From Pagrus major (taxonomy: Eukaryota; Chordata; Actinopteri; Spariformes; Sparidae), in the NCBI RefSeq assembly GCF_040436345.1, contig NC_133220.1, positions 5,067,936-5,131,935 of the forward strand: DNA of 64,000 nt, given 5' to 3'. The stretch's first letter is position 1, and each line of letters begins with the position of its first letter. This document shows, piece after piece, positions 1 to 13,600 of the stretch. The translations under genes and the position numbers were made by a program. The notes under the pieces were generated by a model. The model saw nothing but the letters and a program-made list of their open reading frames with translations. It was not told where the DNA came from and searched no databases.

Positions 1-1123
1 AAAAGCCCTCAGGCTGAGAGAGCAGGTTATTTATTCTCTGTTGGTTCTCAGGATGCAGGTTCCCACCGGGTAGAACCAGCCCTGGTCAGACAGATAACAA
101 CTAACATGATAACAGAACACACTGGCCTTGAGGCAAAGAGAGGGAGAGACAAAACCCCAGACTCGCACAGACGGTTCATTACGATAAATAGTTCAATAAA
201 CTCGTCTGTAGCAAGGCAGAAGAGGACTGAAGTAACATGGGCAGCTCCTGCTATTGAACAGAAGCCGCACTGCGTTATCACCAAAACCAAAAAGTTTATT
301 ACAAGCTGAACAAATTGGCTGTTGTGCCATAAATGTACACAGCTTTCTTCTAAAGGTTCTATAGTATTATTTCATGTGATGATCTATCGGCCCGAACCAT
401 TTATGACGCTTCATGTGAATGAAGAAAACAAAAGATGATAAAGACTAGCCGGGTCAAACACTCATCTGGCAGTGTGTGATTTGTTTCCTAGAAATATTTA
501 ACTGGATTTGAAAATGTACAACCAGAAGATGTTACATGAAGTGCCACTGTACTTGATGAAGTATGAAGGGCCTCCTGGTTAAAAAGGACGATTTGTTCTG
601 TGCATTTGTTGGACCTGTAATATTCCTTTTCAAAAATAATCAAGGACTTGAAGCCTTAGATATTTCACATGCAATTCTGGTTAAGTAGTGTTCCTACTAC
701 GTCACATACATAGCACTTTTAAGCTAATCTAGCATTAAATCTGCTTGTCCACTCCATATAATTTTCGATTTGTAAATAGAGCCTTTTTCAGTTCAGTTCA
801 ATAAAACTCAAGCAAGAAGCCTGCCCAATGTAATAGGTTGAAACTGGTCCATTACTGATTGAGGAAGAGATTTTTCTACAAGACAAAATGCAGAAAAAGA
901 TGATTGGGGTACTTAGTGAATCTGCAGTGCAGTTTACAGTTAAGTATCAGCAACAGTCCCAAATATTGAGTATTCATCAGGCTGTAAAACAGACCTGCAG
1001 CTGCCACATTACACGTCACCTCAGTGTTAATAGAGTGGACAATGTTTTTTTTTCTGAAAGACATGAATGATCAGTGGAAGCTCTTTGATGACATAATATT
1101 CATGAACAGCCGGTAAATGTCAC
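1..1123 (-). other. ahcy intron 2 (partial)
   Basis: This is non-coding sequence downstream of ahcy exon 2 up to the window edge. No further ahcy exon is visible in it. A plus-strand AATAAA near 801 and a minus-strand AATAAA near 293 occur in AT-rich DNA and have no gene context. Confidence 0.7.
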
Positions 1124-4100
1124 CTCAGCTCCGAGGGCGGTGAGCGTCTCGATGAGCACGGCGGTCTGCAGGGTCATGTGGAGGCAGCCGGCGATGCGTG
1201 CGCCCTTCAGAGGCTTGCTCTTGCCGTACATCTCCCTCATCTTCATCAGACCGGGCATCTCATTCTCTGCAATTTCGATGGCCTTGCGCCCCCATTCGGC
1301 CAGGCTGATGTCAGCTAGGAGAGAGAGGGAGAGGCGACATGGTAACGGCGTTTCTTCATCCTGCCTTCAGTCTGTGTTTTCATATAGAATATGACTCGTT
1401 TAGTAAGCCATCGAAAAAAAAAGATTAATGCAATTATTTCAATTGACAACATAACTAGATCTTACTGAAGACGTTTCTTTCTGACAGGAGAATCACCATG
1501 CAGTCTTTGCAAATCTGCTGTTGTTTAAATGAAGACTACAGATAAACACTGTCCTTTTCTCATAAGAAAGAAAGTGGCCTTCGCCCTGCTAATGTTGCTG
1601 CTGTAGTGAGAATTTGAAGAGGACCACAGCTGTCTGTACAGTCACTCCTTTCAGTTGCACACAGCATCTGTTGCTGCTGCAGCACATGTGCAGGTCAGTC
1701 TTAAGCTTCATATCAAACCCGTTAAAAAAATGTTTTTTAAAAAACGGCCCCAACCATTGCATTTAAAACATGACTTTAAAATGGGCGACATAGGCCAAAA
1801 TATATCTTGTCCATAATCATTACCTTTTGTGATGTAGCACAGCGACAGGTTATCAAGGGTCATAGCCCTAAATAAGACTTTGATTCAGTTATTAAATAAA
1901 TTAAAAGTGTCGGTGGTTAAAGCTACAGGATGTCACATGGACAGCACACAACACCAGCTTGTTCTTGATTTCACTTCTTTGTTTTTCCCCCTACAATGTT
2001 TTGTACATTGTGTGTTTTTCCCAACCAGCCTGCTGATCATGTGAAGCTAAAACTCTCCATACAAACTATGACCGTTCCAAAAAAACAGAGGCGCTTAACA
2101 ACCAAAGCAAAAGGCCACATATTTAATGAGTGACGTGCCTGTTATGCCATAATCTAGACGCCGAGTTAATCGAGAAATTAAAGTAGTCCAAAATAGTCTG
2201 GTTCAGCTCAGCAATAACAAATCACATCCCACGGTCACATTTTAGAGCTGCATGATGAAATCGTTGGGACGCATAAAGCCTGAGTCACAATCAGGTGGAG
2301 ATTAGTGAAGAGTCTCACTGCAGGAGCAGGTTAAACGTCGGGCTGAGTGTGGTTTGATAAATCCCCAGCTGGACACGTGTCACTTGAATACAAAGAGGAC
2401 CGAGCCACAGCTGTCCCACTCCATCTGCATCATATGGTACTCGAGCTCAAATCCACATTATTGTCGTACAGCTAGATTACAGGAGGTGGCTTTTTAATAA
2501 GATTGCACAACAATAGCATAGTACTAGATTGTTATTTTTTCCCCATTAAGCCCAGTTGTCCTGTTAACAGTCAACCTCCTGCAGAGAAGTATTGGTACCA
2601 TTTCAGCTCTACACTTGTGGAGTGAAGCTCTCCGTCCTATACTGAAAGCTTTATCATGATGCAGGTAAACATCAGGGTCCCAAAGTACATCCCACCCGCT
2701 AACACCACCACAGCCTGTGCAAACACACCTCAGCCGGGCTAACTGCACTGAACTGGCACTGGGCTGAATGGTCAGCCGGAGACGGGATTAGGGACACGAG
2801 TTCACATCGAGGTCAAAGTAGTGACTGAATTAAAAGTCAATGAATGAAAAGTCTTTGGGTTTGTGGTTCATTGTGTGGTCCTTGTAGCTACATGAGCTGG
2901 GCACCAATACCGACAGGTATTTGGGCTTAAATCACCTATAAAAAACAACACGGTGTTAGCATTTAAAGTTCAGTTATCTACCAAATGCATGTCATAGTTT
3001 ATAGCCACAGACATCAACAAAGCCAGGCCTGAAAAGTCAAAAGTGGAATATAGTTATACATCAGTTAAACTGCTGATTACTTCCTTAACTAATCTTTTAG
3101 TCCACAAAATCCAGAAAATGCAGGGGGATATTTAGGAATGCATTTGTCATGCTGATGTCTGTCAATATGATTGTGCATTTAAATCTTCTCCTGTTTGATT
3201 ATTATATTTCTTTGTCATCACCATGTTTATCATCATTTTATTTTAGTCTGCATTCAGGTGAAAATAAACAAAATATATTCTAGTATAATATTGCAATGAT
3301 AGTCTTTCTACCCTGTGCACTCACTAAAGCAGCAGTATTGTAGTAGAACATTCACAAGAGGCGAAATGCAAGACTGCTCCACAAACAAACTGTTTTCACT
3401 GATTGACCGCTTGTCATAAATGAGTGACATTGCATTAATTAAAACACATCTGATACTGGAGGACACGGTCTCAGAGTTGACTCTTGACACCTGTTTGTAT
3501 GTGGCTGGTGCACTTTGCCCCATGGCTATCTGTTAGCAGGATATTGTTTAACTTTATCTGCTTCCAGCCAGCTGCTTCACACATACAGCAGTCACAGCAG
3601 GTGGTCGTCTAGTAGATATTGAAATATTACAACTGGAGTTATTTTTAAATTCATAATTCAACACTTCCCTTGTGTTCAAATGAAATGTGTTTTAACTTCA
3701 TCCAGAGAGGTTAGCATGTAGCAGCTTTTTTTTCTCAATTTTATCTCCCCCCTCATACGTTTGATCCATTCCTGGAGCCAAACAAAGACAACTTCAGCAA
3801 TAAATTAAGATTTTATAATATATAATGAAGATGTACAAACTTCACAGAAACTGTAAAAATCAAAAAGCATGTAGCTCTCAAAGCTGTTGGACAGGAACAC
3901 CACGTGTGGAGCATTACTACGTCCGTGCAAGTTACATACAAAGCAGCTCAGCCCCTGCCTGCTCCTGTCACTCATGCCAAAGCTGGCGGCTACGCGCCGA
4001 GCATCATGGGAATTGTGGTTCATAAACACAATCCGAGCTATGGAACGTTACGCCGCCAGCTCCGCTTATAAACTACAACACCCAGAGGCTGCGGACGCCG

Positions 4101-4579
4101 CGTCTCTCCTCGCAGTAAAGCCATGCTCGGCGCTAATACGACTGCTTCATGTCGATTCATTCGCAGATTTGAGCAAAAAAGCGACCTACGAGTGTCGAAA
4201 AGTTACATTATTGACTACACATAAGACGCCAGACGATCGGCTAACATGCTAATCGCCTTGCTAGCTGACAATAACAACGCCGTACAATTTCTGACAAGCT
4301 AGCGAGTTTACGTTAGCAATAACAAAGTCAGGAAGAAACATAAAAACGCAAAATGATTAACAAATACGTTTAAAACAGGAAGCTAATTACATTCATGTCG
4401 TTGCATGATTAGCTTTTAGGCTATATCCGGCTGGCTACAGTAGCAGGTACTCAACAATGCACCGTAAACTTAACAGCATGCTAAGCTAGCAAACTGCCGA
4501 CCTACTTCGCGAAACCTATCTTAAAATAATGGTTTAAATAGCGACACTGACCGACTTTGAAGGGAAGTTTCTCAGACAT
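1124..4579 (-). CDS. ahcy: S-adenosylhomocysteine hydrolase (adenosylhomocysteinase), 5' part only
   Basis: This enzyme splits S-adenosylhomocysteine into adenosine and homocysteine in the cytosol and so relieves product inhibition of methyltransferases. Two coding exons are seen on the minus strand. Exon 1 is 4579-4552 and reads MSEKLPFKV plus one base, followed by donor GTCAGT. Exon 2 is 1314-1124, with acceptor CCTAG and donor GTGACA. Joining them restores a split Ala codon and gives the N-terminal run [11 protein letters not shown], then [19 protein letters not shown] and [17 protein letters not shown], which are hallmark AHCY N-terminal substrate-domain sequences. The 73 residues seen are about one sixth of the usual 430-residue protein; the NAD-binding Rossmann part must lie beyond the left edge. 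The start codon is in the same place as in other vertebrates, and a CCAAT/GC-box promoter lies just upstream. The identification is secure from the protein match; the exon borders are inferred from splice consensus. Confidence 0.95.
1315..4551 (-). other. ahcy intron 1
   Basis: A 3.2 kb intron lies between the two ahcy coding exons. I see no conserved coding exon in it. The stretch at about 4000-4500, nearest exon 1, is richer in CpG and probably belongs to the CpG-rich 5' end of the gene. Confidence 0.75.
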
Positions 4580-4739
4580 GGTTCTTTTCTGGTGTTTTGT
4601 TCCGCGGAGGTCGAGTGCAGCGGCAGCCTAGCCGACGGACAGAGGCAGAGAGGGAGGGACAGAAACATGACGGCTCGCTTTTTATGGTCGAAGCCACATT
4701 CAAACCAGTTTACACGACGGGGCGAGTTCCAACCCGGAT

Positions 4740-4865
4740 CTGCTCTGGATTCCCATTGGCTGCGGCAGCTCCCGCCCCGCGTACGAGTCGTTTGATTGGG
4801 CGGCGGTTGAATGTGGGCGGGTCATACGGTCACAGCTTGAGGTGCGCGGTGGGGGCGTGGCCGCG
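4740..4865 (-). promoter_or_regulatory. ahcy: ahcy promoter with two CCAAT boxes and GC boxes
   Basis: The 300 bases upstream of the ahcy start codon are CpG- and GC-rich. ATTGG occurs at 4755-4759 and 4795-4799, which reads CCAAT on the gene strand. GC-box-like CCCGCCCC (about 4771) and GTGGGCGGG (about 4813) flank them, and a further GGGGGCGTGG lies near 4851. No TATA box is seen. This is typical of a housekeeping promoter; the transcription start is not defined. Confidence 0.6.
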
Positions 4866-4869
4866 GGAA

Positions 4870-7800
4870 CAAGTTTGGTCTGGCAGCATTTGGCAAACAA
4901 GTCGCAGAGTAACTATCCAGTCCTGGTGTATAATCCTGGGGTTAAATCAAAGGTGCATTCAGGTTACACAAACACTCACAGTGCACTTTATTCCACACAC
5001 ATGCTGCAGGCTAATCCTTGTGCTCACATGAATGTTGTGCTGCAGGTTTATTCATCTGCGAACTGAGTAATATAATTATAATAACTGCATTTTAGTCTTT
5101 ACATCTTTTATTTGTTATTTTTAATATATCTTATTGTCCTTTATTCTTTTTACCGCCCGTAATCTTCTCATCTGCTCTTAATCTCTTTGATGTGATGCCG
5201 TCCTCTTATCGTCCTTTATTGATTCTGTTCTTTTATTTCTATTTTTGCATTACTTATTTTCCGTTTTATGGCTTTTATTCCTTTTACTTGTAATGACTCA
5301 TATTGACTTTGTGTGTTTTTACATTTTCTGTTTTAACTGAACCTTAGACGAGGCTTCCTTGTGTTTTTCTTTTGCTTGATCGTCAAAGCACTTGCTGCTG
5401 CTGTTTCTCCTCGGGTACGATCATTTTTCCCGAAAATACAATAATTTTAAGCCTCTGGTGCAATAGTTTAACTTTTCCCATCTGGCAACACTGAAAATCG
5501 GGACTGTGTAATATTAAATCTTAAGGCCTTGTCCTGTGCAGCGGTCCATATTTCATATTCACACCACATGGTTCACAGGTCCAAATGAAGATGTCAACAT
5601 AACTTCACCATACACTGACATGTATAAATCCTGGGGCCAGATATCTGAGACATTCAGACTGTCGATCATGGTGTGTTCCCATGCTAAGCAAACGTTTTGG
5701 TGCATCGAGATTACATAGAAAGTTAAACTAAAGACACAAGATGCAAAATAAGCATCATATTCACTGAATTAAAATATCCAACTTTAGCGAGTGTCGTGCG
5801 AGGAGTGCTGGCCGGAAAGTCTGATGCAGAGCAAGATCTTCTGGAGGAATAAACACCGGGTTGGGTTCTGCAATAGCCTGTCGCCTGAGGAGAAACTGAG
5901 GTTCTGGTTAAGCAGCTAAATATTTTGGAGTTTGCTCGGCCAAGATTGAAATCTCGGGTCGAAGTTGGGAACAGAAATGCGGTTTACCGGGTTTATTTGG
6001 TTCTGGGTTAGAAACTGGTGGCACCTGTCAGAGTGCTCAGTGAATTTATGATGACACTGCAGGGCCTGTTGGTCAAAGATGTCACATCAGTACCGAGCTT
6101 CAGAAGGAAGACTCAACTTTTCTTTCATTTTATCATCACGTGTACTCACAAATAGATTTCGACGAGGGTTAACTTGTTGGTTTGTGAGTCTCTGGGTGAA
6201 GCTGCCAGCATCAAAAATTGCTCCCAAGTGGCTCCAAGGAGGCAAAGTTAAGAAAGATATACACATATTTGTACGTGTGTGAGTGTACTAAGAATAGTTG
6301 TTGCCCAACTTTAACTCTGACCTCGGCCTTAACCTTTGCTCCAGTATTTCCTCCACACCGGCCCTCGTCTCAGTGTCGCTGAGGGGAAAAGTCCTCGCAC
6401 ACAATTTTTCACAACTACAGGTAATCGTCAGTCGATGTGTGTGTAGCAAGACAACAGATAGGATTACTGAAGTTGTCTTCAATAAAAGTTAGTTACTTGA
6501 TATTTGAACTTTTCTATGCAAATAAAAGACATGGGACGCTAAAGTCCTGCACACAAGCTCTGTGTTACAGTAAAAGTAGCACAGAGGGGGGAAAGAAAGG
6601 TTCAAACTTAATCTTTATTATTTCTAAGCTAGTCTTAATTGATTGACTGATTTCATGGGGTTTAAGAGTGAATCCTTGTTGGTGCGATTCACCCGAAAAC
6701 TAGAAATACAGCATGAGACTGAAGGCCTGAAGCTGAAGGGTCTAAACTCAGCCTACAGGGCAGAAACACAACCCTGCTGCTAATTTAAGAGCCTGTTTCA
6801 GGAGGCCTCGATGAGGACCACGGCGGGCTGTCACCCAATCGCTCTCAAGTCTCACAGGTTTGTACTCAGGTTCAAGAGTTCATAATAATCCACCGCCGCC
6901 GCTGCGATTCTTTGATCGGATTTGAAAATATTTAACTCGCAGGGAATTATGATTTTCTGCATAAATAGGATTATTTACACAGTAGGATTAGTTATTTGTT
7001 AAAACTGTATCCAGGCTATGTGAACTAGGTGTCAAAGGAATTACTGAGCAGCTAGAAAAGCAATAAGGGAGCATTCATTAATATCTACATGGGAAAAACA
7101 ACATACAGGCGTAAACAAAATACCATTTTTGAGGTGTACAGTGTGCAGCGAGCAGCAAAACCCAGGTAACGTGGTCAAAGCTTGGCTCGGCAGCAGAGGG
7201 CGAGGATCAGAATAGTTTTCAGTTAACTTTGTGTAAACATGAAGCTCCAGTTTAAGGATTGTGTGTGAAATAGCTCCATGATACCACCTTTAATTAAAGC
7301 TCTGCATTTAGTTGACATTGTAAGATCAACGTGTTAGCAAGTTAATATAGTAACAACTTCTTTTTTTTGTATGACTGCCTTCTGTTATCGCTTAGTTTAT
7401 GACAAATGTATAAACTCTCAATAAAGATATTTTTACGCCGGCCTCTTTTCTCTTCCTGTAAAACATTTATGTATTATTGACGACTCATCCTGCACTGAGA
7501 GGCTTATACATGATAATATCCAATCAAATGTGACTGGAGGTGGCGAGTAAATCTGTAAAAACAACATTGGATCCCAACAGCTCGTTGAGCAGCAGGTCAA
7601 CAGAACTTGGTTAAGGTTTAATCTCTTCATTGTGGTTCTCAGTGCAGAGACTTCATGCTCGCCAAGTCACATCTACCAAGAGAAATCCCTCTCATGGTTA
7701 CACTTCACTTGCATATTCTGTTTCTGCACCTCCAAATCTTATAGTACATAGTATAGTACAGTACTTTAGATGGATGCGAGGAGACCATGAGAAATAACCT

Positions 7801-10480
7801 GACGCACCAGACGGTTTGGTACACTGGAAAAGCACATCCACTGCCGACTATACAGAACCAAAATCCAAAGGAAAGCATGAAAGAGAAACTTATTTATGAA
7901 TGAACAGATGGAACAGCGTCAATATTTTTTTGCATTGAATCCCAACTTTATTAAGATAAACTGTATACAACCCCAGTCACAGAGCAACATGGCTGCCACA
8001 TGGAGAATCTCCAAAGTCCAACCTTTTATGTACTGGCTGCAGGCCACACGATGTTTCTGTACAGCCAGACAGAATATGAGTGATATTTTATGTAAACAGG
8101 AAAAAAAAAAAAACAGAAAAAAAAAAAGAAATACAAACTCTATTGGCATTTGCAAGTTTCTTTTCAATAGCTCGTCTTTAAATATCAGGACTGGGGTCGA
8201 CCCACTTCGCGAATAAGGTGATTTTTAATTACAAAAATTCAGCAAAAGTGTCAAATCTTTATTAAATTTACTCAAGTTGAAGTTAGTCTACGTCATGTGT
8301 TCGGTTATGGATCGACCCCGGTCCGTCCATGCATAAATGTGTCAGCTGATAGAAGGAGGGAAGTGCTGCTGCAGCTGTTTTTACTGTGAAGATCAACATG
8401 AAACGTCTCACGTTCGTTTCAATGTTCGAATACATTTTTGCACTACAGGTGAGCCAAGAGCAAATGTAAGTATTCCAGCTCGTCTCGGTTTGACTAAATA
8501 TTCATGAAGAGGTCACTGTGTCAAAAAGGCTGAAAAAACATCACGCACACACACACACACACACTCATCACACACATTAACCTCTGAATTCAACCGATGT
8601 AGGACCGTCTCAGAGTTTATATCACTGTTAAACCACAGACAGACGAGGCGCTGCAGGCGTGCAGCTTTAGATTGAGTAACACCTTCCGAGGTGTTGTAAC
8701 CTGCCCTCAGACGGCTGTTGGAGTCACACTACTCCTACGATGTATCACAAGAAGCTCATAACTCTACATATCCATCAAATGTTTGTATTTTTGATAGAAA
8801 TGAGTCCCTATGAAAACAGTCACCGGTGTTTTGTGGACTATCCAGAGCGCTGGACATATTAGTAATTCAGAAAAATTGTTAATGTTGATTTTTGTTTCTT
8901 AAATTAAGTTTTTCAACGCAAGTAACACAAATTAAATTTCATTTACCTCCACTGGAGTGTAGGGAGAAATATTTAAGGCGGATATCTGTGCACCTGGTCA
9001 AACTGGATGATTAGATACCACTGGAGGTGAGGAAAGTTGTACCTGCGTGAAGAACGGTGAATATTTATTAATGGGCCTTCGTACCTGGTGCGAGTCAAGC
9101 TCCAAAAAAGTTAACTCTCTGTTATCTCTCTGATGTCATAATGTGTTTATCAACTATAACATTGATCGTTGCACAGGTTCCTTGCAGTGTCTTGGTGGTT
9201 TCTCAACAGCCTGCACATTCTCTCCTGTAAACAGTAATCATAACGTCGCTCTGAGGGACAGAGGGGAATGGGGGAGCCTTAAAAAGAGCTGCATTGACTC
9301 GCTTACTATGAATCAGCCTGCGGCTTTTGCAGGTGTGAGCTTGTTCTTGCAGTTCTGGCTCATCCACTATCCAATGAAGCTGAAACTCCATCCACATATA
9401 AACACACAGGTACCTGATTACCCTACTAAATCGAGCAGTGGTTCCCAACTTCCCAATGGGTCCAGAGATATATTTCTGGGGCTAAAGGTGATTTAAAAGG
9501 GAAAATAAAAGAAGAACCATTTTTAAATCTTATTTTTTGCCTTTATGTGAAGTACTGAATACCGTCACTTCTCAAAACACCTAAAAAAAAAACCTTCAAA
9601 TGAACAAAACGCAAAACAAAAAAAGTTCGGGAACCGCTAAGATGAGCTATCAGGGAGAAGCTAGAAGCGTCTTGTTAGCTTAAACACACCTTGGTTTGGT
9701 GAATAAGCCTGCAAGCTAACAGCTAACTTTCAATACTTGAAGAGTAAACACGGAAAAAGGATCTTTCTCTTATCACGTCTGGTTGTTAAATGTTTCATTT
9801 AGCAAATTCTTTAACGGACTTCTACGCCTGAAGCAGCCACGTCTGCTAGAAGATCTGAGAATGCAAATAAATAAAGCTGCAAAGCCTGTTTTGGCAGCAT
9901 TAGTGTTATAATTTGAGACTGAGTGACCAACTGATGAGAGATGGCTGACAGAGGGATCAGATCCTCCTTACAAGATGTTTCCACTGTTGTAACATCTCAT
10001 CGTCTTGTAGTTTGACAGTGATATTTCAGTGAGGCAGTCCTACATTTTCATCGTTTCTTATTTTGCTGCTGTTGAGATTGAGCAGAGACGAGTGCAGACG
10101 ATGATTTGTCGCCATCGCTGTAGAAGAGCAGAGAGATGACAACGCAGGAAGCAGAAAAATGGCTGAGTCATGTCGTCTTTCTGTGTTTGTTTTTTTGTTT
10201 TTTTTTTTCATCCTCACACATTTGTTGATTCTTCACATTCCTCCCAGAAACAAGCCTCGTCCTGTTCCCCCTCACACTCTTACCCTAGAAGTATGTACTT
10301 GCACGCTCCTGACCAAAGTGCACATTCATGCACTCTTTATCCCCCCAGAAGGAGAACTTCCATTTACATAACCGCAGGCTGTTCGGGTATGACATTTGCT
10401 CTATGCCCTTTAGAAACAGAGCAGTGCACAGCTGGAGCAAAGAGATTCGTACTGAAACATTCATCAGAAGAGAGAAGCCT
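4870..10480. other. intergenic region between ahcy and chmp4b
   Basis: No conserved coding exon is recognised. The stretch is mostly AT-rich, with a short CA repeat near 8543-8562. A minus-strand AATAAA at 7952-7947 is followed about 20 bases later by an A-rich run, the layout of a polyadenylation site, so a long chmp4b 3' UTR (about 2.7 kb) or another minus-strand transcript could end near 7930. Confidence 0.5.
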
Positions 10481-10483
10481 GGG

Positions 10484-10489
10484 TTTATT
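10484..10489 (-). terminator. candidate proximal polyadenylation signal of chmp4b
   Basis: TTTATT on the plus strand reads AATAAA on the gene strand, about 200 bases after the chmp4b stop codon. It could end a short 3' UTR. A second candidate lies at 7947-7952. Confidence 0.4.
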
Positions 10490-10689
10490 TCATTTGAAGT
10501 GACTATGTGGACAAGTGCATACTTTAAGGTTGGGGGCATGGTTAAGATATTGAGACGTAGGCTTTTATGACGGAGCAGCCAGCTCAGCAGCCCAGAGTCC
10601 CTGTCTCTCTTCCAGATGTCTGGGGACCAGCCTGGTAGCACAGAGACAGACAGGTGAGGGGCACTGGCTAGCTAGCAGGGCCAGCTAGC

Positions 10690-13600
10690 TTAGTTAGCCG
10701 CCCAGGCCTCGAGGTCCGCCATGTCCTCTTCGTCTTCTTCTTCCTTCTTCTTGGCTACAGAGGGAACAGAGATAAACATGAAAGTTAGATATCTCATTCT
10801 GTAGATGTTAGCGATGTGGTCAGAGTGTGAATCATGTGACGCGTGATTACCTGGTCTCGATGGTAGTGATGTAGATGGTACGCTGGGTAGAGGAACGTCC
10901 TCTGCTCCTTCGATTCCCAGAAGATCTTTGTCCAACTCTTCCTGTTCCAGCTCCTCCAGCTCGGCCATAAGCTCATCCTGACACACACACACACAAAACA
11001 CACACACACGTGAGTCATCATGTATTTATTTCAGTTATTATGCGCCACATATCTGGAACAAAGGAACTTGAAGAATTTAAATAAAGTTTGAATCAAATTT
11101 GAATTGAATTTTAAGGCTTTGATCGATATCATGAGCTGCACTGTAACTGTTACTGTTACTGTCATGTCTCTTCTATTGTATCTTATTTTTCTATTTTTAA
11201 CTTGTTTCACTCTTTTGTTTCTTGTTTAAAATGTGTTTTAATGTAATTTTCTGCCCCTGTAAAAACACTTTGAGCTGCCTCGCGTCGGCCCTCACTGCTT
11301 GTGGTACTGCACGAAGCAGTTTTTTTCTGGTGTGAAGCACAGGCAGCTCACACACTTCGCGCACTGAATCTATCTTATATTGTACTAGAAATACCTGTCT
11401 CTGTACTTGCACTCTCACTGCCCTCATCCTCATCCTGATTCTCGCTCTCATCCTCCTCATCCTCCTCATCAGTCTCAAGTTCTCCTGGCAAGTATTCTTG
11501 CAGCTCATCTTCATTGTTACTTAATTCACATTCATCCTCACTATGCTCAAGTGGAAGAGCGATTTCTACCCTCGTCTTCCTCAAAGGGGCATAGAACAAC
11601 GCTGAATTCATTCTGTAAATGGAGAAAAATATAACAAATAATAATAATAAATAATACAATATAAAGGTTATGATGAATGGTATGCTTTTGAATATTATAT
11701 ATACCTAAACACACACTACCAACATTTCATGCTGCCATGGTGATTCCATAATGGTTCACTGTTGCCTCAAGGAAACACTTGCATTTTAACAAGTTTCCAC
11801 TATTTAATGAGCAATTCAATTGCATTTAACTATAAAAAAATAAAGTTTACTCATCTATGAGTGGGCATATATGTTTTTCACGATGGAAAAGGGCCAGAAA
11901 ATTATGTTTTCAGCCACTTTTTAAGGAGCAAAATGGCAAAGCTGTTTTCTTTGAAAAAGTCTGGGAAAAGGGGTTTCAAGATGGCTTCCTGAAGGTCATG
12001 TGACAAATTAAAACATTGTTATTGGTTCCTTATGGTCTTCCCACTCTTTTCAAGTATTGCATCATTCAAAGGGATGTATTGTGGAGATGTGACAGGCCAA
12101 AAATGGGTTCGTTGCCTGAGGGCAACACGGTACCATAGAGGGTTAACTTCATTTCTGAAAATATTTTAGATGAGAAATCAATTGTGCAGATCAAATATTG
12201 GCAGTTTTACCAAAACGCATGCTCCAACGTTTTCAGAGTTGAGTGCCGGGTTAACTAATCGAGCCAGCCGGCTAACTGCCTCACTGTTCGGCTTACAGAC
12301 TCGTCTTTCTCTGAAGCCAACGCAGCAGACGACTTCAGCAACGTTTCCGTCTACTGTTCCAAATGTATTCTGTTTGTCTTCCATCATTTAAGTTGAGCGC
12401 TGCTGTTGGAAAACTTTCTAAGATAGTGCACAGAGCCAGAGACACAAACCCTCTGCCTCCTCTTCTGCTTCTGCTAACATCATGGTCCATCTTTGATCTT
12501 ATTAATAATTTCTTACCTCAACCACAAACAGCCTTTACCGTGTCTCTTTCTTTACTTTGCATTAAAATAATATTACTAACTTACTTACTTAATAATATTG
12601 CATTAAGTCACAGATATATTTATAATGAACAATTTTCATTTAACAGTCGCTGGCGTATGGAAGTACGGAGGAGACGGTGATGTTGTGATTGATTCAGTAG
12701 TTTTGCTTGATACATCTGCTGGTAACATGCTTAAATGTTCATTTAGAAGGCTGTGTGCAGTATGTTAGTGTGTAAGTCTATGATTTTGAACACAGTTTGC
12801 ATTCGGTCATGGAGACATTGCGTGCATCCCTGTTATGTTATAAATCATTCATGACAGTTTGGTGGAGCTCTAAAAGGCACAATATTGCATTTTTCAACAT
12901 TTACGGGTCACCAGTTCACGTCTCACAGCAGACGAGTCCAAGTAGAGTTGTTTATCCTCATTTTATCCTCAAATCTACAGCTCTCGACACGTAAATCCTT
13001 GCTTGTTTCGGGAGTGAATGAAGCTCGAGCAGCTCTGAGGTTTGTGTCTGACAACGTTTAACACTACACATTCCCCCCTGATCGTTCCAGGACCGTCAGG
13101 AAGTAACTACTGCAGTGTTCTCACCTCGTCGTAATCCTCTCCAAAACCGACCGGTCTGGAAATGACATCTGAGATTTCTTGAGCCACTTCCTGTTGTTCT
13201 GTGATGTCCGCCATCAGATCGTCAACTTTGTCTATGTCCCTGTAAAAAAAAGAAGGAGGCCACAGAGAGCGAGAGAGGACATGAACATGTGTGCAGAAAT
13301 ACAAAACTGTCTGAATATATAAACTAACGATGGACGATGTGCCATTCAGATCCTGTAGCCACCCACCAAAGGATGTTAAAAACAGCTAGGACGATAATAA
13401 AATACAAGAACCTCAGCACTGACAAAACAATCCGACTCGCTCCTAAACATCTCTTACATGTTTTCGTGCGCAGCCTTCATTGCCTTTGCAGCGTAGCCCA
13501 TGTTCTTGAGCACTTCGGTGTTGGTGTTGGCGTTCTCTAGCGCCTCCCTCTGGAACTCGATGGTAGACAACGTACCGTCGATCTGAGCCAGCTGCTTCTC

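Larger units (their letters stand above)
10978..13124 (-). other. chmp4b intron between coding exons 3 and 4
   Basis: A 2.1 kb intron whose 3' splice site lies directly after a short GT tract on the gene strand. It holds a LINE-like tail (about 11150-11278) and a piggyBac-derived relic (about 11280-12146). The rest, 12150-13124, shows nothing recognisable. Confidence 0.7.
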
